Shown piece after piece: positions 56,662-64,000 of a stretch of DNA of 64,000 nt. Position numbers and translations under genes: made by a program. Source of the stretch: Microbacterium protaetiae (GTDB lineage: Bacteria; Actinomycetota; Actinomycetes; Actinomycetales; Microbacteriaceae); the NCBI RefSeq assembly GCF_004135285.1, contig NZ_CP035494.1, positions 3,224,001-3,288,000 on the forward strand. The letters run 5' to 3'. The notes below the pieces were generated by a model. That model saw only the letters and a list, made by a program, of their open reading frames with translations. It did no database searches and was not told where the DNA came from. Positions within the stretch are counted from its first letter, which is position 1. Each line of letters starts with the position of its first letter.

Positions 56662-57993
56662 GTGACTGAAGAAGACCGCGGCCACCATGAGGTCGCCGAT
56701 GTGAGCACCGATTTCGCCCTCGCCGCACGCCTCGACGACCTCCGCCGCGAGTATGACGATCTCAAGGCCCGCGGGCTGACGCTCGATCTGACGCGCGGCA
56801 AGCCGTCCGCCGAGCAGCTTGATCTCTCTGAGCCGCTGCTGGCGCTGCCCGGCGAGGGCCAGCACACGGCCGAAGACGGCACCGATACCCGCAACTACGG
56901 CGGATTGTCGGGTCTGCTCGAGCTGCGGCGCATCTTCGCCGAGCTGCTGGATGTGCCCGTCGGACAGCTGTTGGCGCAGGGCAACGCCTCACTCACGCTG
57001 ATGTACGACACGATCGTGCAGGCTCTGCTGTTCGGCGTGCCCGGCTCCGACCGTCCGTGGTCGCGCGAAGAGCAGGTGACGTTCCTCTGCCCCGTTCCCG
57101 GATACGACCGCCACTTCGCGATCTGCGAGGAACTCGGCATCCGAATGGTCACCGTGCCGATGACGCCGGACGGGCCGGATGCCGAGGCCGTGGCGGCTCT
57201 CGTCGCCGAGGACGCGAGCATCAGGGGGTTGTGGGTGGTTCCGACGTATGCCAATCCCGATGGCGCAGTCGTCTCCGAAACCGTCGCCCGACGACTCGTG
57301 TCGATGCCCACGGCCGCGCCCGACTTCCGCATCTTCTGGGACAACGCATACGTCGTGCACCACCTCACCGACGTCGAGACCCCGTCGGTCAACGCCGTCG
57401 CCCTGGCCTCCGACGCCGGCAACCCCGACCGTGTGTTCCTCTACGCCTCGACCTCGAAGATCACCTTCGCCGGAGCGGGAGTCGCCTTCTTCGCAGCATC
57501 CCCCGCCAATATCGACTGGTACCAGGCGCACCTCGGCATCCGCTCGATCGGTCCCGACAAGGTCAACCAGTTGCGGCATGCGATGTTCTTTCGCAATGCC
57601 GATGGGGTGCGCGCACACATGCGGCGCCACCGTGAGATCCTCGCGCCGAAGTTCTCCGCGGTCGGCGAGATCCTCACGCGGCGGCTTTCAGAGGCGGGCG
57701 TAGCGAGCTGGACCGAGCCGCTCGGTGGATATTTCGTCTCCGTCGACGTGGTGCCGGGCACCGCGTCGCGTGTGGTGCAGCTGGCGAAGGATGCCGGAAT
57801 CGCGCTGACGCCGGCGGGATCCACGTTCCCCTACCACCGCGATCCGCAGGACCGGAACATCCGTCTCGCACCGTCGATGCCGCCGCTGGACGAGGTGCGC
57901 GCCGCCATGGATGGTGTTGCTACGTGCATCCTCCTGGCTGCTGCCGAAGCCGCCGCGGCGATCACGCCGAGCCCGGCAGCGGACGAAGCGTGA
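56662..57993 (+). CDS. PLP-dependent class I/II aminotransferase (aspartate type)
   Basis: 443 residues of the PF12897-like branch: LDLTRGKPSAEQLDLSEPLL, YGGLSGLLELRRIFAELLDV, WDNAYVVHHL and the PLP lysine in YASTSKITFAGAGVAFF; AFFRNADG-type helix and Arg in NIRLAPSMPPLDEV bind the carboxylate. It probably transfers the amino group of aspartate or a related amino acid. Leaderless GTG start. Confidence 0.9.
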   Translation: MTEEDRGHHEVADVSTDFALAARLDDLRREYDDLKARGLTLDLTRGKPSAEQLDLSEPLLALPGEGQHTAEDGTDTRNYGGLSGLLELRRIFAELLDVPVGQLLAQGNASLTLMYDTIVQALLFGVPGSDRPWSREEQVTFLCPVPGYDRHFAICEELGIRMVTVPMTPDGPDAEAVAALVAEDASIRGLWVVPTYANPDGAVVSETVARRLVSMPTAAPDFRIFWDNAYVVHHLTDVETPSVNAVALASDAGNPDRVFLYASTSKITFAGAGVAFFAASPANIDWYQAHLGIRSIGPDKVNQLRHAMFFRNADGVRAHMRRHREILAPKFSAVGEILTRRLSEAGVASWTEPLGGYFVSVDVVPGTASRVVQLAKDAGIALTPAGSTFPYHRDPQDRNIRLAPSMPPLDEVRAAMDGVATCILLAAAEAAAAITPSPAADEA

Positions 57994-58104
57994 CGGCTCA
58001 CGTCGCGATACTCTCCTGTCGCTGCGAACGATGACCGGACGAATGGCATCCGCAGAGTCGACGACCCGCAGCACAGCTCTGCGCGGCACGGAATGCCTGG
58101 CGCG

Positions 58105-58110
58105 TAGACT
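58105..58110 (+). promoter_or_regulatory. -10 box TAGACT of the FBP leader
   Basis: TAGACT 7 nt before the GTG of a 23-codon frame (58118) and about 165 nt before the FBP gene. Confidence 0.5.
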
Positions 58111-58117
58111 CCCCCAC

Positions 58118-58189
58118 GTGCATCTTTTCGTTCACCGTCCCTTGGGACGTCGGGAGGTCGTCGGCGCGCCCAGCGCCGGCACGAGATGA
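58118..58189 (+). CDS. Possible leader peptide of 23 residues before the FBP gene
   Basis: GTG at 58118 opens MHLFVHRPLGRREVVGAPSA-GTR and stops at 58187-58189. The GTG stands at the leaderless distance (7 nt) from TAGACT. Its last codons run through hairpin CGGCGC-n5-GCGCCG (58162-58178). A second, stronger hairpin follows. The arrangement resembles a translation-controlled attenuator; conservation has not been checked. Confidence 0.4.
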   Translation: MHLFVHRPLGRREVVGAPSAGTR

Positions 58190-58198
58190 CCGCGCCCC

Positions 58199-58232
58199 AC
58201 AGCGCTCTCCCGGTTCGTCGGGCGAGCGCTGT
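58199..58232 (+). promoter_or_regulatory. Hairpin in the FBP leader
   Basis: ACAGCGCTC (58199-58207) pairs with GAGCGCTGT (58224-58232) and an inner CCCG/CGGG pairs at 58209-58222. It starts 10 nt after the leader-peptide stop and ends 44 nt before the FBP ATG. Confidence 0.5.
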
Positions 58233-58276
58233 CCGGTGTATCCCTCGAACAGATCTACGACAGAAAGCACGTCATC

Positions 58277-58768
58277 ATGCACGCCCTCACCGAGAAGGAC
58301 CTCCGCGCGTCCTTCGTGAACGCTTCGCAGCGTGAACGGAATTCACTGACCCTCCCCCACGACTTCGACGAGACCGACTGGGCCACGATCGACTTTCTCG
58401 GCTGGCGCGACGCCAAATTCGCGCTGCAGGGATACATCGTCGTGCCGGTGGATGGCCAGCCCGTCGGCATCCTGATGCGCGAATCAGACCAGCGATCGCG
58501 CACCCGCCCGCAATGCTCATGGTGCGAAGACGTCACGCTCCCCAACGACGTGGTCTTCTTCAGCGCCAAGCGCAGTGGGCGCGCCGGTCGCAACGGCGAC
58601 ACCGTCGGCACGCTTGTGTGCGCGCACTTCGAATGCCCGCGCAACGTGCGCAAACTCCCGCCGCTGGCGTATCCGGGATACGACCGCGAGGCAGCACGCG
58701 AGCGACGGATTGTCGCGCTGCGCGAGAACGTGGCGAACTTCGCCCGCGATATTCGCGACAGTCGCTGA
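58277..58768 (+). CDS. FBP-domain protein (FusB-like EF-G binder)
   Basis: 163 residues with the treble-clef zinc site of the FusB/FBP family: QCSWCED and CAHFECPRNVRKLPPL; N-terminal part MHALTEKDLRASFVNASQRE. FusB frees EF-G stalled on the ribosome and gives fusidic acid tolerance in staphylococci; actinobacterial homologues contain only the C-terminal-like domain and their role is not settled. The Shine-Dalgarno is weak (AGAAAG about 12 nt upstream), which would suit control by the leader. Confidence 0.85.
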   Translation: MHALTEKDLRASFVNASQRERNSLTLPHDFDETDWATIDFLGWRDAKFALQGYIVVPVDGQPVGILMRESDQRSRTRPQCSWCEDVTLPNDVVFFSAKRSGRAGRNGDTVGTLVCAHFECPRNVRKLPPLAYPGYDREAARERRIVALRENVANFARDIRDSR

Positions 58769-58810
58769 CGGCACCCCGTCGGCAGAACCCACGGGTGCCA
58801 TGCTGGGGAC

Positions 58811-59317
58811 ATGCCCGATAACGTGGTGCGCCCACAGACCCGCCTGGGCGGCCTCCTCGTCTCAGAAGAGGCCGTCTATGGCCTCATCCTCGTTGCGGGA
58901 ATGGTGCTCATCGGATCGGAACGGGCAGATGAGGCGTGGGAGACCATGGTCACGGTCCTCGTCACAGTGCTCGTCTTCTTCGCCGCCCACGTGTATGCCG
59001 GAACACTCTCCCGCATGGCCGGTGGCAAGGGCTCCTCGATTCCGACAGCGCTGGGTGGAGCGGTGCGTCACTCGATCGGCCTGCTCGTGGTAGCGGTTCC
59101 CCCGCTGGCGGTGCTCGTCGTCGGTGCCTCAGGGGTCATCACACCGGATGCCGCGGTGTGGCTGGCTCTGATCATCACCGCTGTGCTGCTGATCGTCGAT
59201 GGCTGGCTCATGGCCGCTGCTCGGACATCCTCGTTCTGGGTACGTCTTCTGGGGGCTGCTATCAGCGGCGCGTTCGGTGCCGTGCTGATAGTGCTGAAAG
59301 TGCTCATTCACCACTGA
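58811..59317 (+). CDS. Predicted four-helix membrane protein
   Basis: 168 residues, membrane segments at about 20-38, 45-65, 85-108 and 115-137, plus a final hydrophobic stretch SGAFGAVLIVLKVLIHH. No recognised domain. The ATG is 6 nt after CATGCT, a poor -10 box in the leaderless position. Confidence 0.7.
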   Translation: MPDNVVRPQTRLGGLLVSEEAVYGLILVAGMVLIGSERADEAWETMVTVLVTVLVFFAAHVYAGTLSRMAGGKGSSIPTALGGAVRHSIGLLVVAVPPLAVLVVGASGVITPDAAVWLALIITAVLLIVDGWLMAAARTSSFWVRLLGAAISGAFGAVLIVLKVLIHH

Positions 59318-59340
59318 GAGGAATTGTGCCGGCCGACGGC

Positions 59341-59346
59341 TACTCT
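59341..59346 (+). promoter_or_regulatory. -10 box TACTCT before the MFS gene
   Basis: TACTCT 25 nt before the ATG at 59372. Confidence 0.35.
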
Positions 59347-59371
59347 GGAAAAGCTCGCTCGTTCGATCGGA

Positions 59372-60709
59372 ATGTCTGTGACCACTCCCCTGCACCCCGC
59401 CCCGATGTGGCGGGCGTGGATCATCTGGGGCGTTGCCGTGGCCGCCTATGTTCTCTCGGTCATGAACCGCACGTCGCTGGGAGCGGTGGGCGTCGACGCG
59501 GCGCACCGGTTTCACGCGGATGCCTCGACCCTGTCGATGTTCGCGGTGGTGCAGCTTGCGGTCTATGGTGCGATGCAACTGCCGATCGGACTTCTGCTCG
59601 ATCGCTGGGGCACACGCCCGATCATCGTGCTCGGCATGGCGCTGATGGCCGTCGGCCAGTTGGTGATGGCCTTCTCACCCAACGTCGGCATCGCCATCGG
59701 CGCGCGGATGATCATCGGCGCCGGCGACGCAGCGGTCTTCCCCAGCGTGTTGCGCGTGGTCGCCACCTGGTTCCCCGCGCAGCGTGGTTCGCTCATGGTG
59801 CAGTTGACCGGCATCGTGGGCCTGACCGGACAGCTTCTGTCGATCGCTCCGCTGGCGTCCCTCTTGCACGCCACCTCGTGGGAGATCACCTTCGCGTCGA
59901 TCGCCGGGCTGTGCGTGCTGTTCGCCATCCTGCTGCAGCTCATCGTGCGCAACCATCCGCCCACGGTGTCATCCGACGTCACGGTCAACACCGACACCGG
60001 TGCGATTAGGGTGGTGACCTCTGCCGCCGACACCCGGGTCGGTGTGCGCGCGGCGTTGGCTCATCCCGGCACCCGGCTGGCGTTCTGGTCGCATTTCACC
60101 ACACCGTTCGCCGGCACGGCGTTCATCATGCTGTGGGGCATTCCCTTCCTCACCGCCGGTGAGGGGCGCACGACCGCCGAGGCCGCAGCTATCACGACGG
60201 TCTACATCGTGGTGGGGATGGTGCTCGGACCGCTCATGGGTGCACTGTCGGGGCGCCTGCCCAATCACCGCTCGCGTGCGCTCGTGCTGCCCACCGTCGC
60301 TTTTCAGATGATCGCGTGGCTTGCGGTGATCGCATGGCCCGGCCCTGCTCCGTTGTGGCTGCTGCTTGTGCTCGCCGTCGCGATGGGCACCGGTGGGCCG
60401 GCATCCATGATCGCGTTCGACCACGCGCGTACCCACAACCCCAGCCACCGGCTCAGTACCGCGACCGGCATCACCAACACCGGCGGCTTCGTCGCAGGGC
60501 TCGTCGCGATCTTCCTCATCGGCGTGGCCCTGGACCTACAGGGTGCGGGGACACCGGCGACCTACAGCCTCGACGCCTTCCGCATCGCGTTCCTCACGCA
60601 GGTGCCGTTGTGGCTGCTCGGTGCGTTCTTCATCGTGTACGAGCGCAAGCGCACCCGCATTCTGCTGGGCATGGACGAGCCGCGCCGCGCGAGCGGCCGG
60701 CGGGGATAG
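59372..60709 (+). CDS. MFS transporter
   Basis: 445 residues, about twelve helices, with the family loop motif LLLDRWGTRPIIVLGMALMA between helices 2 and 3 and RMIIGAGDAAVFPSVLRVVA in helix 4. A cytoplasmic loop of about 40 residues sits in the middle (HPPTVSSDVTVNTDTGAIRV). The gene may export or import a small organic anion or drug; the substrate is unknown. ATG at 59372 chosen over a longer frame because of TACTCT upstream. Confidence 0.88.
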   Translation: MSVTTPLHPAPMWRAWIIWGVAVAAYVLSVMNRTSLGAVGVDAAHRFHADASTLSMFAVVQLAVYGAMQLPIGLLLDRWGTRPIIVLGMALMAVGQLVMAFSPNVGIAIGARMIIGAGDAAVFPSVLRVVATWFPAQRGSLMVQLTGIVGLTGQLLSIAPLASLLHATSWEITFASIAGLCVLFAILLQLIVRNHPPTVSSDVTVNTDTGAIRVVTSAADTRVGVRAALAHPGTRLAFWSHFTTPFAGTAFIMLWGIPFLTAGEGRTTAEAAAITTVYIVVGMVLGPLMGALSGRLPNHRSRALVLPTVAFQMIAWLAVIAWPGPAPLWLLLVLAVAMGTGGPASMIAFDHARTHNPSHRLSTATGITNTGGFVAGLVAIFLIGVALDLQGAGTPATYSLDAFRIAFLTQVPLWLLGAFFIVYERKRTRILLGMDEPRRASGRRG

Positions 60710-60712
60710 TCT
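60707..60712 (+). promoter_or_regulatory. -10 box TAGTCT, leaderless methyltransferase gene
   Basis: TAGTCT overlaps the stop codon of the MFS gene; 6 nt later is the ATG at 60719. Confidence 0.5.
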
Positions 60713-60718
60713 GGCGCC

Positions 60719-61456
60719 ATGTACCGCGCGCGGCCGCTCGGCGACTATGGCATCGACGCTCCCTGGGTTCCCTGGCTGATCGCCGGCATCGGCGTCGTCT
60801 ACCTGGTGCTCGCGGGGTGCGCTGTGTGGCTGTGGGATGCCGCGCCGACGGGCATCGTCGTCGGAGTGATCGGGCTCCTTGTGCTCGTATCCGCGGGACT
60901 GTTCTGGCACGCGAGCCTGCGCGGAAAGTTCGCAGTCTGGCGGGAAGTGCTCAACAAGGTGCCGTCCGCGCAACACGTCCTCGACATGGGGTGTGGTCGC
61001 GGGGCCGTGGCGATCATGACGGCGCAGCGGTTTCCCGACGCGCAGATCACGGGCGTCGACCTCTGGCGGTCGATCGATCAGTCTGGCAACGGACCCGACG
61101 CCGCAGCATCCAATGCCGCTCGCAACGGGGTCGACGACAGGATCGTCTTCCTGACCGCCGACATGACGGCGCTCCCGGCGCCCGACGATGCGTTCGACCT
61201 CGTGACGGCGAGCCTGTCGATCCACAACATTTCACGCTCCGCCGGTCGTGGTCAGGCCATCGACGAGGCCTGGAGGGTGCTCGCGCCGGGCGGTCGACTG
61301 GTCATCGCCGACATCTCCAAGGTCCGCGAGTACGAGCGGCGCCTGCGCGCACACGGGGCGGCCGATGTCGCCAAGCGCGCCGCGGGATGGCGGATGTGGT
61401 GGAGCGGTCCGTGGATGGCCACCGGCATCCTCGAGGCGACCAAGCCGGTAGCCTGA
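60719..61456 (+). CDS. Class I SAM-dependent methyltransferase with two N-terminal membrane helices
   Basis: 245 residues. Two hydrophobic helices (about 17-40 and 43-64) come before a complete methyltransferase domain: VLDMGCGRGAVAIMTAQRFP, TGVDLW, DAFDLVTASLSIHNIS and APGGRLVIADISK. The enzyme is thus membrane-anchored and may modify a lipid or quinone-like substrate. Leaderless ATG. Confidence 0.85.
   Translation: MYRARPLGDYGIDAPWVPWLIAGIGVVYLVLAGCAVWLWDAAPTGIVVGVIGLLVLVSAGLFWHASLRGKFAVWREVLNKVPSAQHVLDMGCGRGAVAIMTAQRFPDAQITGVDLWRSIDQSGNGPDAAASNAARNGVDDRIVFLTADMTALPAPDDAFDLVTASLSIHNISRSAGRGQAIDEAWRVLAPGGRLVIADISKVREYERRLRAHGAADVAKRAAGWRMWWSGPWMATGILEATKPVA
61449..61454 (+). promoter_or_regulatory. 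-10 box TAGCCT, leaderless DUF2087 gene
   Basis: TAGCCT, 7 nt, then the ATG at 61462; it overlaps the end of the methyltransferase gene. Confidence 0.45.
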
Positions 61457-61461
61457 TCTCG

Positions 61462-61950
61462 ATGAGTGAGAAGTGGCGCGGCGTTGTGGCGGCGCTGCTG
61501 AATCCAGATCTGCGTGCTGCGCTCGGCGAGTTGAGCGCGGGTGTACAGCTGACCGACGCTCGACGGACGCGCGCGTTGCGGCGCCTGGCCGAGCTGGGGC
61601 TGGTCGAGGTCGACGAGACCGGCCAGGCGACGTTCTCGGATGCCGCGTTGACGGCGATGCTCGCCGAGAACACCCCTCCTCGCCCGACGGGGCCGGAGCG
61701 CTTCCTCGATTCCGACGGCCGCATCGATCGCTACCCCATGCGCATGTCCGAGCGGCGTGCGCTGCTCGTCTGGATCGTGGAGCACACGCTGCAACCTGGC
61801 GAGGTGCTCGACGAGCGGGCGCTCAACGAGCGGCTCGCGCAGTTCACGGCTGACGTCGCAGTTCTGCGGCGCTACCTCGTCGACCACGACCTCGTCGAGC
61901 GCACCCCGTCTGGTTCGCAGTACGCGCGCGTCACACCCGCTGCGGAGTGA
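61462..61950 (+). CDS. DUF2087 domain protein with winged-helix-like N-terminus
   Basis: 162 residues. The N-terminal half looks like a wHTH (LLNPDLRAALGELSAGVQLT, RRLAELGLVEVDETGQATF), and the C-terminal DUF2087 domain has RIDRYPMRMSERRALLVWIV and VAVLRRYLVDHDLVERTPSG. Probably a transcription regulator. Its end overlaps the convergent hydrolase gene by 20 nt. Confidence 0.85.
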   Translation: MSEKWRGVVAALLNPDLRAALGELSAGVQLTDARRTRALRRLAELGLVEVDETGQATFSDAALTAMLAENTPPRPTGPERFLDSDGRIDRYPMRMSERRALLVWIVEHTLQPGEVLDERALNERLAQFTADVAVLRRYLVDHDLVERTPSGSQYARVTPAAE

Positions 61951-62692
61951 CCTCGACCCAGTCGGCGTATTTGGCAGCGCGGCCGTCGCCCGACGAGGTG
62001 CCCTTCAGCCGGCGCTGTACCCACGGCAGTACATGCGCGCGGTAGTAGGCGGCGCCCCGGAGTCCGGCGTCCTCGAGCTCTGGCAGCGACCACCAGTCAG
62101 TCGGAGGCTTCTGCCCCACAGACGTGAGCACCCGAGCGGCAACACGATGATGACCTCGTGGGTTCATGTGCAGCCGATCTGCTGACCAATAGCCCGGAGT
62201 GCTCAACTCGCGATCGGGCCAGTTCCACGCGGTGATCACGTCGGGGCGATCCGCGAGACGCTCGGCCACCGCGGCAGACAGCACGTCTCCGCGACGTTGG
62301 ATGAGCCGGCGTAGGGGAAGCTGGGCAGAAGGGTTCGCGCCCGAGAGTGCGATGAGCTTCACACCCTCTTCGTCGCATCGCCGCAGGACGTGCATGAAGA
62401 GGTCGGCGACATGCTCGATCGACGTGCGAGGGCGGAGCATGTCGTTACCACCGCCGTTGAACGAAAGATGTGTGGGATGCAGCGCCAGCGCGGGTTCGAG
62501 CTGCTGCTCGACGATGGGTTCGATGAGCTTGCCGCGGATCGCAAGATTGGCGTATTCGACGGGCTTGCCCACCGCGTTCGCCCAGCCCTGCGCGACGAGG
62601 TCGGCCCAGCCGCGCACGAGGCCGTCGGGCAGTTCGTCGCCCACTCCTTCGGTGAATGAGTCCCCAATGGCTACGAAACGCACGTCTGACAC
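61931..62692 (-). CDS. SGNH/GDSL hydrolase
   Basis: 253 residues with the four blocks: VAIGDSFTEGVGD (Ser), NLAIRGK (Gly), FNGGGNDML (Asn) and DRLHMNPRGHHRVA (Asp, His). No signal peptide, so it is cytoplasmic. Likely an esterase or lipase. The tail overlaps the DUF2087 gene in antisense. Confidence 0.9.
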   Translation of the reverse strand: MSDVRFVAIGDSFTEGVGDELPDGLVRGWADLVAQGWANAVGKPVEYANLAIRGKLIEPIVEQQLEPALALHPTHLSFNGGGNDMLRPRTSIEHVADLFMHVLRRCDEEGVKLIALSGANPSAQLPLRRLIQRRGDVLSAAVAERLADRPDVITAWNWPDRELSTPGYWSADRLHMNPRGHHRVAARVLTSVGQKPPTDWWSLPELEDAGLRGAAYYRAHVLPWVQRRLKGTSSGDGRAAKYADWVEVTPQRV

Positions 62693-62846
62693 CTGCTCAG
62701 CCTAGCGAGGGCATTTCGGGAGAGTGCGACTGAGGACGAGCAGGGATCCGCTGGCGTGGAGCCGGGCGTGCGCGCACAGCGAGAGCGGACTATGACACTC
62801 GGGTGGCGCGGTGCCGGGGGCGCCGTGCAAGCTCGGATGTCTCGCA

Positions 62847-62852
62847 TATGCT
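62847..62852 (+). promoter_or_regulatory. -10 box TATGCT
   Basis: TATGCT, 6 nt, then an ATG at 62859 that opens a 32-codon frame. Confidence 0.35.
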
Positions 62853-62858
62853 CGAGGG

Positions 62859-62957
62859 ATGACCAACCCTCGCTCCCGACGCTCCAACGTCGCCGTCGCA
62901 CCGTCGACGTCGGTGACGACCGGCTCCGCGCCGCAGATCGAGGATGTGCACCGATGA
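62859..62957 (+). CDS. Possible leaderless small ORF (32 aa)
   Basis: MTNPRSRRSNVAVAPSTSVT then TGSAPQIEDVHR, basic and Ser/Thr-rich, stop in the first 20-bp tandem repeat. It may be a leader peptide, a truncated gene or chance; the -10 spacing is the only support. Confidence 0.25.
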   Translation: MTNPRSRRSNVAVAPSTSVTTGSAPQIEDVHR

Positions 62958-62994
62958 CACGTACAGTGCACCGATGATACGTACAGTGCACCGA
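62946..62994 (+). repeat. 20-bp tandem repeat, 2.5 copies
   Basis: Unit GTGCACCGATGAYACGTACA at 62946 and 62966, with a partial third copy at 62986. The start codon of the following lipoprotein gene lies in the second unit, so slippage could change the start. Confidence 0.85.
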
Positions 62995-63456
62995 CATCTG
63001 GTGGCCGCGAGCGTTGCACTCGCCCTGGCCTCCGCTCTGCTTCTGACAGCGTGCACGTCGCCGTCTACAGAAACATCTGCTCCCAAGATGGATCGCGATT
63101 CGGTCATTGCGGCGATCGAGGGCCTTCCCGGGGTCGACGCTGCGGACATCGGCTCGTACAACACTGGCACACCCGGCGACCACGGCGTGCTGGTGTCCGT
63201 CACCGTCGACGATGCAGGGTATGAATCGCTTGGAGATGTGGTCGGCGGCTCGGTGCGCGCGGTCGCAGACTCCCCCGGCGACTACAGCGCCTACAGCGTC
63301 GAAGTGACCGCACCCGACCCTGAAGGTTCCGACGAGCTCGTGATCCTCACGCTGAGCCGCTACCAGGACAAGATCGGGCTCCCCGTCGGCACGTACGTCG
63401 GGTCTGGGCTGATCTTCACCCCTGAAGAGCTGCGGCAGATCGGCAGAGGCGACTAA
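62974..63456 (+). CDS. Small lipoprotein of unknown function
   Basis: 160 residues; signal peptide MIRTVHRHLVAASVALALAS with lipobox LLLTAC, then a Ser/Thr-rich linker and a domain of about 115 residues (DRDSVIAAIEGLPGVDAADI, VSVTVDDAGYESLGDVVGGS). The start is either the ATG at 62974 or the GTG at 62986, both within the tandem repeats. It lies 4 nt before a membrane-protein gene. Confidence 0.75.
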   Translation: MIRTVHRHLVAASVALALASALLLTACTSPSTETSAPKMDRDSVIAAIEGLPGVDAADIGSYNTGTPGDHGVLVSVTVDDAGYESLGDVVGGSVRAVADSPGDYSAYSVEVTAPDPEGSDELVILTLSRYQDKIGLPVGTYVGSGLIFTPEELRQIGRGD

Positions 63457-63460
63457 GAGC

Positions 63461-63946
63461 GTGGCGCGGAGAAGAGACAGATCCCGCCACCGCAACCCAC
63501 GACCCCGGCGGCAAGCCGCGACGTCGAAACGGCCGGCGAAGACGGTCGATCGTGCGCCCAGCAAACTGCAGATCGTGGGGATCATTGTGGGCCTGATCAT
63601 CACCATCGGCGGTGCCGCGCTGACGTTCCCCTCCCGGACCGGTGACGCGTTCATCATGGACGTCGACCTCGCCGCGCCCTGGGCCGGCATCCTGACACCG
63701 ATCGGCGCGCTGATCATGCTGATCTCGTGCTGGTGGGTGCCCAGCCGCTACATCGGCGGTCCCGCCATCACAATCATCGTCGGCGGATTCACGATCGTGG
63801 CGATCGTCCTCATCATCGTGCGAACGAACTGGGATGACGTGCCGCCGGACACGGTTCCCGGACTCTTCGGTCTCGTACTCGCCGCCGTGGTGCTCTCCGT
63901 GTCAGGTGTGCGGGCGTGGCGGAGGCGTGTGCGCCGGCAGGCGTGA
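63461..63946 (+). CDS. Predicted four-helix membrane protein with basic N-terminus
   Basis: 161 residues. A strongly basic N-terminal 34 residues (RRRDRSRHRNPRPRRQ) is followed by hydrophobic segments at about 37-56, 72-92, 100-120 and 132-150. No family recognised. GTG start at 63461, 4 nt after the lipoprotein stop, so they are probably co-transcribed. Confidence 0.7.
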   Translation: MARRRDRSRHRNPRPRRQAATSKRPAKTVDRAPSKLQIVGIIVGLIITIGGAALTFPSRTGDAFIMDVDLAAPWAGILTPIGALIMLISCWWVPSRYIGGPAITIIVGGFTIVAIVLIIVRTNWDDVPPDTVPGLFGLVLAAVVLSVSGVRAWRRRVRRQA

Positions 63947-63952
63947 CCCGGC

Positions 63953-64000
63953 TCAGAGAGGGGATGTCGCTGGCACCGAGCACTCGATCAGGTGTCGACG
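63953..64000 (-). CDS. C-terminal fragment of a gene continuing beyond the window
   Basis: The minus strand is open from the right edge to a stop at 63953 and reads RRHLIECSVPATSPL. Too short to identify. Confidence 0.35.
   Translation of the reverse strand, partial: RRHLIECSVPATSPL

Overview
The window is chromosomal DNA of a high-GC actinobacterium, most likely a Microbacteriaceae member close to Microbacterium. The evidence is the gene order rplS-lepB-rnhB-DUF2469-yraN-comM-dprA-xerC-rpsB-tsf-pyrH-frr-cdsA, an RbpA gene, GlgE, pafBC-tatAC-helicase-lnt synteny, GTG starts, and many -10 boxes of the form TAnnnT placed 6-7 nt before a start codon (leaderless mRNAs). Everything here was read by eye from the sequence and its translations; no database search was run.

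Layout. 1-8.8 kb: a truncated quinone reductase, map, a membrane protein, then ribosome/secretion/DNA-uptake housekeeping (rplS to xerC). 8.8-17.4 kb: a secreted M23 peptidase, the translation cluster rpsB-tsf-pyrH-frr, cdsA, a DivIVA-repeat protein, a secreted transglycosylase-like protein, a hydrolase and an AI-2E-type permease. 17.5-24.9 kb: a large membrane/lipobox fusion protein, a thioredoxin-TPR protein, the glycogen genes glgE-glgB, a gene remnant and tRNA-Leu(GAG). 25-38 kb: an M20 peptidase, uppP, a PAC2 protein, a HAD phosphatase with trmI, an FKBP lipoprotein, pafB-pafC, tatA-tatC, a Ski2-like helicase and lnt. 38-44.7 kb: rbpA, an NfeD/SPFH/GDPD operon, an unusual SDR, an HdeD-like membrane protein and a short UvrA paralogue.

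44.7-56.6 kb is accessory DNA. It starts with a degraded vapB and a vapC whose end runs into foreign sequence. Two 21-nt direct repeats (45356 and 54652) bracket 9.3 kb holding a three-gene recombinase operon: an intact tyrosine recombinase, a small HTH protein, and a zinc-ribbon protein with a catalytically degenerate recombinase domain. Behind it lie minus-strand cargo modules: two NUDIX genes; a membrane protein, a 33-aa protein, an ECF sigma factor and a membrane partner; and another membrane protein. The modules are separated by copies of a 22-bp palindrome (centre AACGATCGTT). One NUDIX gene is split exactly by a 1.5-kb IS5-family element with a CTAG target duplication, which carries a passenger acetyltransferase gene. 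Beyond the right repeat are a P-loop kinase, a GNAT and a Phd-VapC pair.

56.6-64 kb returns to ordinary chromosome: an aminotransferase, a FusB/FBP-like EF-G-binding protein behind a structured leader with a possible leader peptide, transporters, a methyltransferase, a GDSL hydrolase and small envelope proteins. The most promising material for something undescribed is the recombinase trio with the palindrome-delimited cargo, the passenger-carrying IS, and the FBP leader.
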